Below are positions 11,411 to 23,514 of a stretch of DNA of 64,000 bases, piece by piece; position 1 is the stretch's first letter, and every line of letters starts with the position of its first letter. The position numbers and the translations under genes were made by a program. The notes under the pieces are model-generated. The model had not been told where the DNA came from. It was given only the letters and a program-made list of their open reading frames with translations, and did no database searches. The DNA lies in NCBI GenBank assembly GCA_014529385.2, contig CM043958.1, positions 120,868,817-120,932,816 of the forward strand, given 5' to 3'. The DNA comes from Adiantum capillus-veneris (taxonomy: Eukaryota > Streptophyta > Polypodiopsida > Polypodiales > Pteridaceae).

Positions 11411-13830
11411 ATGGCGCACTCCTCAAATGGCACAAATGTTACGCAGAAACGAGCCAAATATCACCTTCACATTGATTTGGACAATGAGTACCAACCATTG
11501 ATTAAGCGTAGTAAAGCAAACACACATATACCTCCCGCATCCATAGACACACTCAGAGCTCAAGGAGCTAAACACATAGATATCTGGACGAGAGGCTCTC
11601 TCTATCCTAAGAATCCAATGACTAATGAGTCTCCACCGTTTGTCAATCCTACAAGCTTACTGACCTTTGCTAGTGATGGAGAAAAGGGCCTTCTGGGTTA
11701 TTGTAAATCTCTTACAAGGGAAGCTGAAACTTATAAGGGCATTCTCCAAGCTCAACAATGTGAGATTGTTCTTCTTTCACATTTACATTCTACAGATCAG
11801 GTTACCGTTTTGCAACACAAAACAGAGGTACAGGAACTAAAAGGAAAGGTACGAAGTTGTCAAATGAAGGATCTTTGGTAGTCGTATTCGAAAGAAGAAA
11901 TTGCGCAATCTTGAAACATTGCAAGTTGCATCCGGAGGTCTCAAGAAAAGAATCCGAGCATTAAGGTGATGCTTCTTGGTTGGCTACATTGTCTTAGTTA
12001 ATTAATATTTTTGTTTTTTCTTGTTATGCATTGTTTTCATGTGCCTAAATAGTGTTAGTGAAGTAAATTTTCTGTTATTTACTTATGCATTGTCTTCATG
12101 TAGAGATTCAATCTATCCTGACAAGGAAAACATTGACCCCAAAGCCAATATAGGAAAGAGATTGAATCCACTTATAAGTAGAAGCCTAGCAGCAGATATA
12201 GTATATGACAAGAAGTTTAAGGTCCTACAACGAAATGTAATGGACCGCTTTATTTCAAAGAACTCAGTGCCTGCAAAAGAGATACAAGGCACACTTGATT
12301 CACTTGGTGTAAGCAAAAGAGGATATTCGGCTATACAAAAATCTGTCTCATCCATCTTTGTTAAGAGGGGTATAAAATCCAAACTTTTACCATCAGCCTC
12401 AAGTGTTTGGAAAGAGAGGCTTCAGCTTAACGAGGCACAGGGAGACTATCTTGGACAGCCCTTTCATATTAAAGCAACTTACAGTGGCCATGGAGCAAAC
12501 ATGGCATATGATGAGTTCAATAATATTTTTATGGACCTGCAGATGTTATAGAAGAGAATGGTGGAGTTTTACAACATCACATTTGAAGAGTCACGAGGGG
12601 TATTACATTTTGTGTTAAAACTGGATGAGTGTGAGCTTGTTAAAGAGAAAAAGCTAGAGCGTGTTACTATTACTTTAATGAATAGAGCCCTCTCAAAGTG
12701 TCCCAGTGATGATCCTTTGTATTTTAGTGTTCAATCAGAATCTAACATATGGTGGCTTAGTGCGTTTGAGGTAAGCGAGATTCTCAGCTAAGCTCAAATG
12801 TTCACATCTACTTAAGTCTCATTTATTTTGTGTTGCAGGTAAAGAAATAAGATCATGAGATTCTATATTGGGTGTTCCATCGAACTAATATTCCGGAGGT
12901 GATTGATCGACAGACTAACCAGGGAGAGGTACTACGTCTAGATGGAAGAGGAGACTTTCAAGTTCAGTGGCATCTTGCAGGTGACCTCAAAACATTAAAG
13001 TGCATGTATAATTGTGGCATGGGTGCAATGGCAAAGTCGCCGTGTTTGTTCTGCATGGAGCCTGCAAAGGTCATGGACCCAAAGTGGTGGAGAAAAACTC
13101 CAACACGTCACATTGAGGACCCTGGTTTTCGACCGGTTTTGAAAATACCACTTGTGAATGTCCACATCTGTACAATTCATGCCCTTTGTATAATTGTGGA
13201 GAAATTGGTCTACTTATATATCGGGTTTGCTTGGAAAATTAAGAACTCAGCAGAGCAACAAGTAGCCCTGCAGTGCTTAGAATTGGTACTGTCGGATATG
13301 GGGCTTCATGGTGGCAATGTGAAAATCCAGCGGGATGAAAAGAGATCAACTGCTGAGAAGGATGTCCCATGCAAACCATCCATCGGTGGGGTGAAGGCAC
13401 GGAGGTTTTTATCTAAACCCCAAGGAATACGAGATCCGAAGCTAACAAAACATGGAAAAATATATAACACATCTTATGTTAGCAAGGTAGAGTATCAGAG
13501 CTGGAAAAAGCTACATATTGCAGTCAAAGACCAAGAACCAACTACTCGTAACGCGAAGGCTGAGGTTTGGCGATAAATAGACATCCTTGCTCTCAAATCA
13601 AGGCTAACAGTTTGAGAGAACTATTTGAATGGTTCTATCGTCGAATCATTCATTGAATGCAGGCAAAAGAAGTCTTGGACTCTTCAGCAACAGCACAAGC
13701 CATCAGACATTTACAACAACAAAAAGTTAAAAGATCAATGGCATACAACAACTCAGGTGCTCGTGAAAGTCAACGAAGGTGGAGAGAGACAATGGTGTAT
13801 GTGAACCACAAGTGGAGAAAGATACACTGA
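11411..13830 (+). pseudogene. element 1 plus-strand gene, probable transposase-like protein (4 exons, broken)
   Basis: I reconstruct exons 11411-11965, 12104-12770, 12839-13564 and 13663-13830. The GT..AG introns (gtgatg..tgtag, gtaagc..tgcag, gtttgg..tgcag) join the reading across each junction. The N-terminal part is coiled-coil-like (LQHKTEVQELKGKV, then after a 1-base shift near 11872 RKKKLRNLETLQ). The middle carries LAGDLKTLKCMYNC followed by SPCLFC, a pattern of Asp before a CxxC knuckle seen in some eukaryotic transposase-like proteins, and later VHICTIHALCIIVEKL. In-frame TAG (12549-12551) and TAA (12848-12850) interrupt it. I cannot name the superfamily. The convergent partner gene ends 63 bases away, suggesting one element. 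Confidence 0.55.
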
Positions 13831-13893
13831 GTGGATGACATTGTACAAAATTTCTGTAATACATGATCTTATACAATTGCTACTTGAAGTGTA

Positions 13894-14347
13894 TCAAGAT
13901 TTTGAAGGTTCAATTTTGTTTTTTGGCACATCACCCTTGTAACGAATCATGAGATTTTTGCCATACTCTAAAAGTTCATCTGGGTTTTGTCTACCAAGAG
14001 CTAGTGCCATTGCTGTGTAAGTGTAGTAATACGCTGCCCGACCACCTGTATAGCCCGGGCAGTAACCAAAACAATCTCTGGCAAAAACTTTGTCCACAAG
14101 AATGACTTTATCTGCACTTTTGGACAGCACGGGTCCACCCAAGAAGCGTGATAGTGTCTTTAATGTGTAAGTTGCTATTGAACCCTCTTGTGACATGGAA
14201 TTGTGAAAAACTACTATCGGCGACTCACAAAGCTTTGAAAGGTACTGCGCTAGGGCCGCATCCCTTCCACTATACTCTCGAGTCCGCCGTCGAAGGAAGT
14301 CATCCTTGTCAGCAATCCAAGACTGCACATATCATGTCTGAGTAAGT

Positions 14348-14387
<40 letters not shown>

Positions 14388-15698
14388 TACCTTGAACCTC
14401 TCATCCTGCAGAAACAGGTTTTCCTGCCCCCACAGGTCTACAGATGTAGTTGACCCCTGACCTGAATGGTTAAACCAATCCTCCACTTCTTTGTGACTTG
14501 TTGATGGTCTTAGGCTTTGTCTTATTGCTTGGAAGGTGGCTTCATCAGGTAGTGTCTCCTTGTATTTTTCAGCTTTCTCAAAGCATCTTCGGAGGCATTC
14601 GATTGGATTGCTGGATGTTTCCATTGCCTCATCATCACTACTATCCTCTGAAACAAATCCACTCCTCTCCTCTTGGACTCTGGAAATGATAGCCAGGGAG
14701 AAGTCCTCCCTTAAATAAAAGATGCTTTGCACATCATGTAAAAAGATATAGGTCCTGTCTCCAATCCTGAAGTCAGGCACAGCAGGCAGCATCATCTGAG
14801 CATGCTTCTCAGTGAAGTTACTGACATCCAAAGGTAGTTTGATTTCTGTGGTTTTCACAGAGAGCATCTTACTTCTTTGTACTTCAATTGCCTCAACCTC
14901 AAGGTCGACTGTATCTTCAACCTCCTCGACTTCTTGTATATGTGTTGTCTCCTCGCATTCTTCGTCTAGTGCTGCATCGTGCTCCTCTAACACCTCATCA
15001 GGATTCTGCATGAGGAATCCAAACAGGCTATTCAGGTAAATCATAAAGCCAAAGTATTCCTGAATAAGTTTGCACTCTTTTTGGTAAAAAGGGCAGGCTG
15101 AATGTCGGCAAGCAGGTGGTAATTCCCTATACTTCTTCAGTCCCTGTCCCTTTCCACCGCAGTCATTTAAATGCACAACATTCATATTGGGCAGAACAAC
15201 CCTCCCTACCTGCACCATCACTTCAAATTTATCTCTGTAGGACTACAAGAATTCATTGTGCTGAGCTAAAAGGTCTTCAATATCAAATTTTGGGTTAAAC
15301 ATAGAATGAACTAGATCATATTTGTCCCCAGCACCACAAGATGCTGCAAAATCGAACGGTCTCTCATCAGTTGCAGCTGGGTCTTCCAGAGAAGGCACAT
15401 CCTCTTTGGCTTTACCTTTACTTGCATAGGGACTGCTTTCTCGGAGATCTGCATCATCTGAGAAGTCTATATTCCTCTTTCTTGTATTTTTCTTGACAAG
15501 TACTGTAGAGGGTGAGGGACCCTTGTAGAGTGAGGGATCCTCGTGGCCTGGTGACCTCTCTGACTAATCTTCACCAATTGACTCTTCTTCATCAATGTCC
15601 TGACAAAAGTCAACAGTTCTTTTGGAAGAAACATTAAGCAACTGAGCCTGCAAAGGCTGGAATCCTGGCACAAGCTCTGGGTCTGGTTTTAGCCTCTT
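13894..15698 (-). pseudogene. element 1 minus-strand gene, unrecognised (2 exons, broken)
   Basis: The main exon runs 15698 to 14391, probably beginning after an AG acceptor, and the last exon runs 14322 to 13894. The intron 14390-14323 begins gtaact, ends gtgcag and contains an (AC)n tract. In-frame TAG codons at 15564-15566 and 15243-15245 interrupt an otherwise coherent frame. The protein is acidic in its middle (EEVEDTVDLEVEAIEV) and has a Cys-containing segment (CRHSACPFYQKEC). It ends with a Gly/Tyr-rich region (FGYCPGYTGGRAAYYY). I recognise no domain. Convergence with the preceding gene suggests it is the accessory gene of the same element. Confidence 0.5.
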
Positions 15699-15744
15699 CT
15701 ACCTACTGGACCTTAATCCTATTCATCAGGAAACATGACAAGTC

Positions 15745-15798
<54 letters not shown>

Positions 15799-15886
15799 AA
15801 GCACACCAAAAGACACACATAGACACACTCTCTCTCTGTCTCTCTCTCTCTCTCTCTCCAAAGAACATAAAAAAAACACACATACA

Positions 15887-15940
<54 letters not shown>

Positions 15941-15941
<1 letters not shown>

Positions 15942-16003
15942 TACTAAAGGCGCGCAGAGACAAAAACATACTCTTTGCAACTCTCTACGCGCGCCTTTAG
16001 TAC
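15941..16003. repeat. 63 bp hairpin unit, copy 1
   Basis: Inverted arms GTACTAAAGGCGCGC...GCGCGCCTTTAGTAC with further pairing of GAGA/TCTC inside. It lies between (CT)n and (GA)n tracts. Confidence 0.85.
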
Positions 16004-16004
16004 T

Positions 16005-16071
<67 letters not shown>

Positions 16072-16085
16072 CAAGTGTCATGAAT

Positions 16086-16143
16086 GTACTATAGGCGCAC
16101 GGAGAGAGCTACAACCAGTATTTGGTTGTCTCTACGCGCCGTT

Positions 16144-16148
<5 letters not shown>
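16086..16148. repeat. 63 bp hairpin unit, copy 2
   Basis: Arms GTACTATAGGCGCACGGAGA...TCTCTACGCGCCGTTAGTAC. It has the same length and layout as copy 1, with diverged arms and loop. An (AC)n tract follows directly. Confidence 0.8.
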
Positions 16149-16198
<50 letters not shown>

Positions 16199-16204
16199 AG
16201 TCTG

Positions 16205-16239
<35 letters not shown>

Positions 16240-16295
16240 CTGTGTATGTGTTGAGGTGTGTGTGTGTGTGTGTATGTGTGTGTGTGTATTGGTTG

Positions 16296-16338
<43 letters not shown>

Positions 16339-16361
16339 TCTGTCTGTCTGTGTATGTGTTG

Positions 16362-16396
<35 letters not shown>

Positions 16397-16459
16397 GAAC
16401 AATAGTATGGGTTTTTCTTTGTTTCCACACACACACAGCCCCTCTCTCTCTCTCTCTCT

Positions 16460-16522
16460 ATACTAAAGGCGGGCGGAGACGGGCACCTCCGGTTTGGATG
16501 TCTCTTTGCGCGCCTTTAGTAC
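16460..16522. repeat. 63 bp hairpin unit, copy 3
   Basis: Arms TACTAAAGGCGGGCGGAGAC...GTCTCTTTGCGCGCCTTTAGTA. It is 63 bp, preceded directly by (CT)n. Confidence 0.8.
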
Positions 16523-16569
16523 TGTGCAAACGCAAGTAGAACCAGTGAGAGAGATGGAGTGTATCCACG

Positions 16570-16623
<54 letters not shown>

Positions 16624-16700
16624 AGAGAGAGGAAGAAAAAGTGTAGAGACTGGGGAAGGCGGGAGAAAGAGAGAGAGAGAGTGTGTCTTTCTGTACCCTT

Positions 16701-16763
16701 ATACTAACGGCGCGCGGAGGTGTATTTTGGGGTCAAAACATGTTTGACGCGCGCCATTAGTAA
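16701..16763. repeat. 63 bp hairpin unit, copy 4
   Basis: Arms ATACTAACGGCGCGC...GCGCGCCATTAGTAA, 63 bp, with a (CT)n tract beginning 15 bases later. Confidence 0.8.
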
Positions 16764-16772
16764 TGGGAGTCT

Positions 16773-16834
<62 letters not shown>

Positions 16835-16856
16835 AAATATGCTAGGCTATAGAAAG

Positions 16857-16906
<50 letters not shown>

Positions 16907-16927
16907 CCTCTATTTTTATACAGTGAA

Positions 16928-17135
16928 ATGGCTAGAACAAAGGCCACTGCAAGGAAGGCAGGCAAGGGACCAGGATTAGCAGCTAAGGCAAGTAGCAGAT
17001 CTGCAACCCCAAAGAAGAGACCTAGAAAACCAAATAAAATGTTTGAAAGGTCCAAGGGTGAAGAAGTTACAGAGCTACATGGGACTTTTCAGAGAAATCG
17101 GGAAGGCACAGAAATGTGTAGATTTGTGCATACCA
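16928..17135 (+). pseudogene. histone H3/CENH3-like fragment
   Basis: The start at 16928 reads MARTKATARKAGKGPG, which differs from the conserved H3 tail at only one of the first ten residues. It is followed by a Lys/Ser/Pro-rich stretch (AAKASSRSATPKKRPRKP) like an H3 tail. After a one-base frame change or a removed segment near 17045-17085, another frame gives FREIGKAQKCVDLCIP. This resembles the H3 alpha-N segment (xREIxxxQKxxxLLIP). The histone fold proper is absent because Copia sequence begins at about 17136. The tail divergence suggests a variant, possibly CENH3, rather than canonical H3. A (GA)n tract ends 25 bases upstream of the ATG. Confidence 0.45.
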
Positions 17136-17292
17136 TGGCATGATGTATGGTCAAAAGTCAAGCTTTGCCGCATTCTTTTTGGCTTGCGGCCATCATGTGT
17201 GCCACTTATGTACTTAACAGATGTCCTACAAAAGCTTTGCAGTCTATTACTCCATATGAAGCATGGCATTATAGAAAGCCTTCTATTGATGG
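17136..17292 (+). pseudogene. Copia integrase fragment
   Basis: The translation contains CMVKSQ, IMCATYVL, RCPTKALQSITPYEAWHY and RKPSID with one frame change. This closely matches the integrase C-terminal region of the Copia element at 6270-6430 on the other strand. It is a detached piece of a related copy, fused directly to the H3-like fragment. Confidence 0.8.
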
Positions 17293-17887
17293 AAACTTCA
17301 TTTCATAATTGATTTGAGCTTTTCTAGTGTCCTTGAGTGTGAACATATACTGGAATTGCCATAAAAAGGTTGAATTCATACAACACGCCGATTACGGAAA
17401 TTACCTGTAATTCCTGTTAGCCAAGAGGCTAGGAGTGGTCAGACGCGTCGCCATCACCCCGTACGTGCTGAGCAACGAAGGAAAGGTAGAGCCCATGAAA
17501 GGAGACGACCTCTTGTGGATGTGCCGACTCATCAACGCTGGCACGGTAAGAGTATAAGTAAGTATTCCACCCTCTGTGCATGATGGAAAACGGACCGACG
17601 GCATTCCCGTTCAGATTCCTGCAGCATATGCATGTGAATATATATGTAGATAGGAAAGTCTTCTACCAACAGAAGATCGTATACCTATTCGGTGAGATGG
17701 TACTAGGAGAAATCCTCAATTCCCCGAACCCTATCATTCTTCCCATATTAGATTACCATCATTCCTTTAATGTCTCTATTTTTATCTTGTTTTAACCTAT
17801 CCACCCACCGCTGCAAAAAAGCCGCTATGAGCCGCTACTGTTAATGTAAAAAAAAAAAAAGGGTTTGTAATTTCCTGAGTCACCACC
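17293..17887. other. no assignable gene
   Basis: A short frame around 17408-17555 (AKRLGVVRRVAITPYVLSNE) is coding-like but has no motif I recognise. It may be a leader or remnant associated with the Gypsy element that follows. Confidence 0.3.
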
Positions 17888-18640
17888 ATGGCAAGTGTTT
17901 CTTTCCCCACATTCAGTGGAAAGAAGGGAGAGGATCTCACCACCGACTTTTTGGATGATTTCGACATTGCTTGTGTCGTCTCCAACAAAGATGACAACGT
18001 TTCACGACTTAGGATTTTTCCTCTACCGATGAAAGTAAAGGCCAAGTCCTGGTATAATGCATTGACCCAGGCTACCAAGAATGCATGGGATGTGTTAAGG
18101 GCTGCTTTCGTAAAGAGGTTTGGTGGAGGCATAACCTGGGAGAAGCTATGGCAACTACAAACAGAATTAAAGCAGGGAGGCCTGCTGGAGTATGCCACCT
18201 ACGAGTCAAAATTTGTGGACTTATGGGAGAGATGGGTTGCCTCACTGGAGGAAGGTGAAGGAGCGCCTAATTTCCTAAAGAAGGACCGTTTCATTGCTGG
18301 TCTATGGTCGCCGCTTAGAGAGAAGGTGAAGGGAAGGTTTCCTGCAACATATGAGTTGGCACTCGAAGTAGCCCGCCTTAAAGACAAGAAGCTGCGCATG
18401 CAAGCAAGAGTAAACTAGTCAGAGGAAACGAGCTCGATCCGACCAACCCCAGTGGCTGCAACAGCCAATCATAGAGTCCAATCGTAGGAGGTATCAGAAG
18501 AACAGCAAGACCTGCTGAGTCGCATCACCACCCACCAACCAGAGAGTTTATCTGTGCATCTGATGCAGCAAGGGCATGCATCTGGCAGAAACCCAAAACA
18601 AGAAGGGGACAATGAAGGCAAAACCCACAGTACCACTGTT
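17888..18640 (+). pseudogene. gag: Gypsy Gag
   Basis: A retrotransposon Gag domain opens the frame (FPTFSGKKGEDLTTDFLDDF, KAKSWYNAL, NAWDVLRAAFVKRFGG), with WxxLxxLxQ-type helices through about residue 175. The frame meets TAG at 18416-18418, continues 22 codons to a second TAG at 18485-18487, and continues again until a frameshift near 18610. Both TAGs sit where CAG (Gln) fits a Glu/Gln-rich linker. Confidence 0.85.
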
Positions 18641-19668
18641 ACAACTGTGGGGAAGATGTCCATGGAATGTACTACTGCCCACACCCGAGGAGGCAGAATT
18701 TCAATAGAGGGGGGAGACATAATCAAATCTCTCTACCAAAAGCAAGACTACCACCACCTAGGCAGCCAGGACCAATCCCACCCGTCCAAATCCTTCGACC
18801 ACCTGTACAACAGCAACCACCACCCCAACCTCTCATTCCACCACTACCCCCACCACCTGCTGTGAACCAAGCGGTGAGTGTTATTAGCTTGGAGGCTAAA
18901 GGAAAGGCGAAGGTAGAAGAATCAGCACGAGAGAAGCACAAAGGAAAAGCGAAGGTAGAAGAAGTGAATGCTATGGGAGTGAAACATGCGAGACACGAGG
19001 AGGCATCTCAAAGAGAAGAGAAGATGAAAGGGAAGGCCGAGTCTAGCAAGCAAGCAGCTAAACCGCGGCCGAAGATAGACATCGTGGACTTCTCACTAGG
19101 TGAGTATGCAAAACCCTATGACTTAGTTCAGGATGTGTTAATGCAGGGCCCGAAGATAACTTGGCCCCAATTACTCCACCTTGCACCCGGAATGAGGAGG
19201 CAATGGACGAAAATGGTAAGTACCAGGAAATCAAGACCCAGGATAGCTGGGGCTATCTCTGGGAGGGATCTCGACGACATCCTGCCAACCATGGACGCTC
19301 ACATCAAGGGGCAACAGATTTCAAACGTCTACATAGATGGTGGCGCGCAAATATGCGTCATGAGTGAAAAGATGATGCACCATCTAGGTCTAGAGGTAAG
19401 TAGGCCGGCACCCTGCCGAGCCAAGATGGCAAACAATGTAAGAGTGAAATGCGTAGGCATTGTAAATGCGATCAAAGTAAAAGCATTCAATATAGAAGTG
19501 GAGGTAGACATCTTCGTCATGCCACACAAAGGGGATGGCTACCCCATCATTCTTGGGAGGCCTTGGCTTATGGCTATGGAAGCTAAACAAGAATGGAGCA
19601 CCGGGATGATCCAGATGAAGGATGCTAAAGGGAAGTCCATATTCTACGACATGAGGACTGGAAAGTAG
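18641..19668 (+). pseudogene. Gypsy zinc knuckle and aspartic protease
   Basis: The frame opens with a CX2CX4HX4C knuckle (CYNCGEDVHGMYYC), followed by a Pro/Gln-rich and then a Lys/Glu-rich linker. The retropepsin-like domain has VYIDGGAQICVMS, in which the usual D-S/T-G active site reads D-G-G, and later the conserved PIILGRPWL. An in-frame TAG closes the segment at 19666-19668. The D-G-G site may still be a functional variant, since several plant Ty3 lineages vary at this position. Confidence 0.8.
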
Positions 19669-19675
19669 CGCAACA

Positions 19676-20249
19676 TGATCTTGGTAAGTGGAGAGTCTGT
19701 GTGGATTATAAACCTCTCAATGCAGCCACGAAGAGGGACCACTTTCCCCTCCCATTCCAGGATGAAATACTCAATGAAGTGGCAGGTCACGAGCGATACA
19801 CAATATGCGATGGCTACTTAGGATACTTCCAGATTAGCATTGCGGAGGAGGATCAGAAGAAGACAACCTTCATCACACCTTGGGGATGTTTTGCCTACAG
19901 AGTGATGCCGTTTGGACTCACTAACGCCCCGGCCACGTTTCAACACTATGTGACTTTTGTTTTCCAACCCTACTTTGGAATATCAATACGGGTTTTCATA
20001 GATGATTTTTGCATTTATAGCTCACGAGCCCTTCATTTAAGCAAAGTCTATGATGGCTTAACCAGGCTGCAAATCTTGGGTGGCCAACTCAACGTGGACA
20101 AGTGTCACATTGGTGAGAGCAAAGTCACTCTCCTTGGTCATGTAATTTCAGCAAAAGGAATCGAGGCTGACCCAAGCAAGATGCAGGCTTTGGTATCTTT
20201 ATCGTCACCCACCACCGCCAAGCATGTCAAGCATTGGGGCCATAGTTAA
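19676..20249 (+). pseudogene. Gypsy reverse transcriptase (partial)
   Basis: The segment runs from KWRVCVDYKPLNAATKRDHFPLP through the ICDGYLGYFQI and PFGLTNAPATFQ motifs to the catalytic FIDDF and the thumb-side LGHVISAKGI. The first part of the RT domain is lost, and the protein ends before RNase H. The active-site pair DD is preserved within F-I-D-D instead of the usual Y/F-V-D-D. Confidence 0.88.
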
Positions 20250-20505
20250 ATTGAATATATTAAAAGGTTTTAACACTAAATTTCTCTAAATTTTGTAGGT
20301 TTTCTCCCCTTTAAATTTAAGATTTAGCGATAAATGTCAAAATTTGTAGGTGGGATCACACTAAACCTAGATTTTTTTCAAGCACTATTGGAAGTACTAA
20401 AGTGAGAAAGAGACAGCAAGAGCACTTTGTGTTGCCAGTGCACAGAGATAGAGAGAAGGAGAGAGACAAATAGACAAAGAGAGGCTAAGAAGTAGTGCTC
20501 TCACC

Positions 20506-20553
<48 letters not shown>

Positions 20554-20889
20554 TCTCTCGCCAAGATCTTGCAGCAAAGAGAAAGGTTCGAGGTCACGTT
20601 TGATAACATCCAATCATTCGTGGTGGTCGATTGAAGCCAAGAAGGGACGACTCACATTGGGGTGATTCACACTAGCATTGGGATAATAGGTAAATTGACT
20701 ATACTGAAAGGGTTTTACACCAAATTTCTCTAAATTTTGTAGGTTTTTTGACCTTCAAATTTAAAATCTAGGAGTAAAACTTAAAATCTGTAGGTGGGCT
20801 TACACTAAACCTAGGTTTCTTCAAGCACTGCAATGGAAGTACTCAAGAGAGAAAGAGAGGGAGAAAGCACTTGTGTTGCAAATGCATGA

Positions 20890-20946
<57 letters not shown>

Positions 20947-21960
20947 CAAAGAGAAAGAGAGAGGTTAAGCAGTAGTGCCCTCGCCATTATAGAGAGAGAC
21001 AGAGAGAGAGAGAGAGGGGGGAAGGGGGGGGGAGGCAAATATATAGGTTCAAAGTCGCGTTCGACGATAATCAATAATTTGTGGCAGCTAACTATAGATG
21101 GGAAGGGACGACTCGCATGGAGGAAATATGTACAAGCATCATGGCAAAAGGTAAATTGACTATATTGGAAGGTTTTTACACAAGAGAGAAAGAAGAGTGA
21201 GAGCTCGAAATCTTTTTTCCCAAAACTTTTAAAACTTGCATATAAGAAATTTTATAGGTACATTGACTATATTGAAAGGTTTTTACACGAGAGAAAGAGA
21301 GAGCGAGAGTACTTGTGTTAATGGTGCATGGAGACAGAGAAAGGGAGAGAGGCAAAGAGAAGCTAAGATGTAGTGTTCTGGCGTGCGTGCGTGCGCGCGC
21401 ACACACACACACACAGAGGAGGCAAAAATCTCTTGCCAATATCTTGCTTGCATAGACAATAGAGAGAAAGTTTTAAAGTATCATTTGATGATAATTGATG
21501 GTTCATGGCAGTTGACCGAGAAGGGATGGCTCACATTGGAGCGATTAGCCTACATGTATCATGACAATAGTTAAATTGCATGTATTGAAGGTTTTTACAC
21601 TAAATTTCTTTGAATTTTGTAGGTTTTCTCACGTTCAAATTTAGATTTTAGCGGCATCGGCGTGATTAGCACAAGCATCAAAGCATCAGGGCAATAGTTA
21701 AATTGACTTATTGAAAGGCTTTAACATTACATTTCTCTAAATTTTGTAGGTTTTCTCGCCTTCAAATTTAAAATTTAGCGGCGTCCGATATCAAGGCAAT
21801 TAGCACAAGCATTGGGGCCATAGTTAAATTGAATATATTAAAAGGTTTTAACAATAATTTTCTCTAAATTTTGTAGGTTTTCTCCCCTTCAAAATTTAAA
21901 CTTAGCAGTAAATGTCAAAAATTGTAGGTGGGTGTAAGCTAAGGCTTACCCCAACATAAA
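20232..21960. repeat. repeated AT-rich units with (GA)n insertions
   Basis: A unit beginning ATAGTTAAATTGA..TATT-AAAGG-TTTT-ACAC and containing TTTCTCTAAATTTTGTAGG recurs near 20245, 20690, 21150, 21260, 21570, 21700 and 21820. The first and last copies (20230-20360 and 21805-21935) are the most alike and stand in direct orientation about 1.57 kb apart. Several units carry (GA)n tracts (20509-20549 and 20897-20945). The unit replaces the missing 3' part of the Gypsy element. Confidence 0.7.
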
Positions 21961-22021
21961 CAAAGGTGTTTAGACTGCATGACAAGAGGTGATGCAACCA
22001 GTGCTAATGCACGACACAAAA

Positions 22022-22025
<4 letters not shown>

Positions 22026-22075
<50 letters not shown>
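22026..22075. repeat. (CT)n microsatellite
   Basis: About 25 uninterrupted CT dinucleotides. Confidence 0.95.
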
Positions 22076-22076
<1 letters not shown>

Positions 22077-22368
22077 AACAAGGTACGTAATCTAAAATTA
22101 CATTTTGAAAAAAAACCCTTCAATTTTGGCAATTTGTTGTGTTTTATGGTGCTCTACTAAGGTTTTGCAATGGTATGGTTACACTCTTCGGTGGCCTAAG
22201 TGTGAACCTTAAGACAATGACATAAGAATGATCTAAGTACTTTTCCACCATTTAGAGTGAGCTAAGGGCCGACAAAAGAGTCTATACCTTAGGTGTTCCA
22301 CCCAAAAAAGAGGCTCTTTTTTAGCTCTATAGCTACCGATGCAATGTGACCCTAGCCTTACATTTTAA

Positions 22369-22396
22369 CCGCAGCAACGCGCGGATCACATACTAG
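22369..22396 (+). mobile_element. Helitron 3' terminus (family member 1)
   Basis: A short stem (CCGCA..CGCGG, one mismatch) with the sequence GCAACGCGCGG is followed by ATCACATA and a terminal CTAG, then host T. A subterminal hairpin 8-12 bases before CTRR is the Helitron 3' signature. The 5' end was not located. Confidence 0.6.

Positions 22397-23514
<1,118 letters not shown>

Larger units (their letters stand above)
15745..16905. repeat. compound microsatellite region
   Basis: Successive tracts are (CT)n at 15745-15796, 15829-15858 and 15889-15938; (GA)n at 16008-16071; (AC)n at 16146-16195; imperfect (GT)n over 16203-16400; (GT)n at 16571-16621; (CT)n at 16778-16831; and (GA)n at 16858-16903. 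The four 63 bp hairpins listed separately sit between tracts. All long frames here (poly-SL, RE, HT, CV) are repeat artefacts. Confidence 0.9.
17888..20232 (+). mobile_element. truncated Ty3/Gypsy retrotransposon
   Basis: Gag, zinc knuckle, protease and reverse transcriptase lie in Ty3/Gypsy order. In-frame TAGs occur at 18416-18418, 18485-18487 and 19666-19668. A shift lies near 18610. The N-terminal part of the RT is missing between 19668 and 19690. Coding similarity ends at about 20232, before RNase H and integrase, where a different repeat begins. No LTRs were identified. Confidence 0.88.

Noticed and set aside
15699-15701. In-frame TAG at the start of the element 1 minus-strand gene
   Set aside because: More likely the AG of a splice acceptor (GTAGGTAG then AAG), so it is not counted among the premature stops.
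15726-16747. Long frames of SL, RE, HT and CV repeats here and at other microsatellites
   Set aside because: Composition artefacts of dinucleotide repeats.
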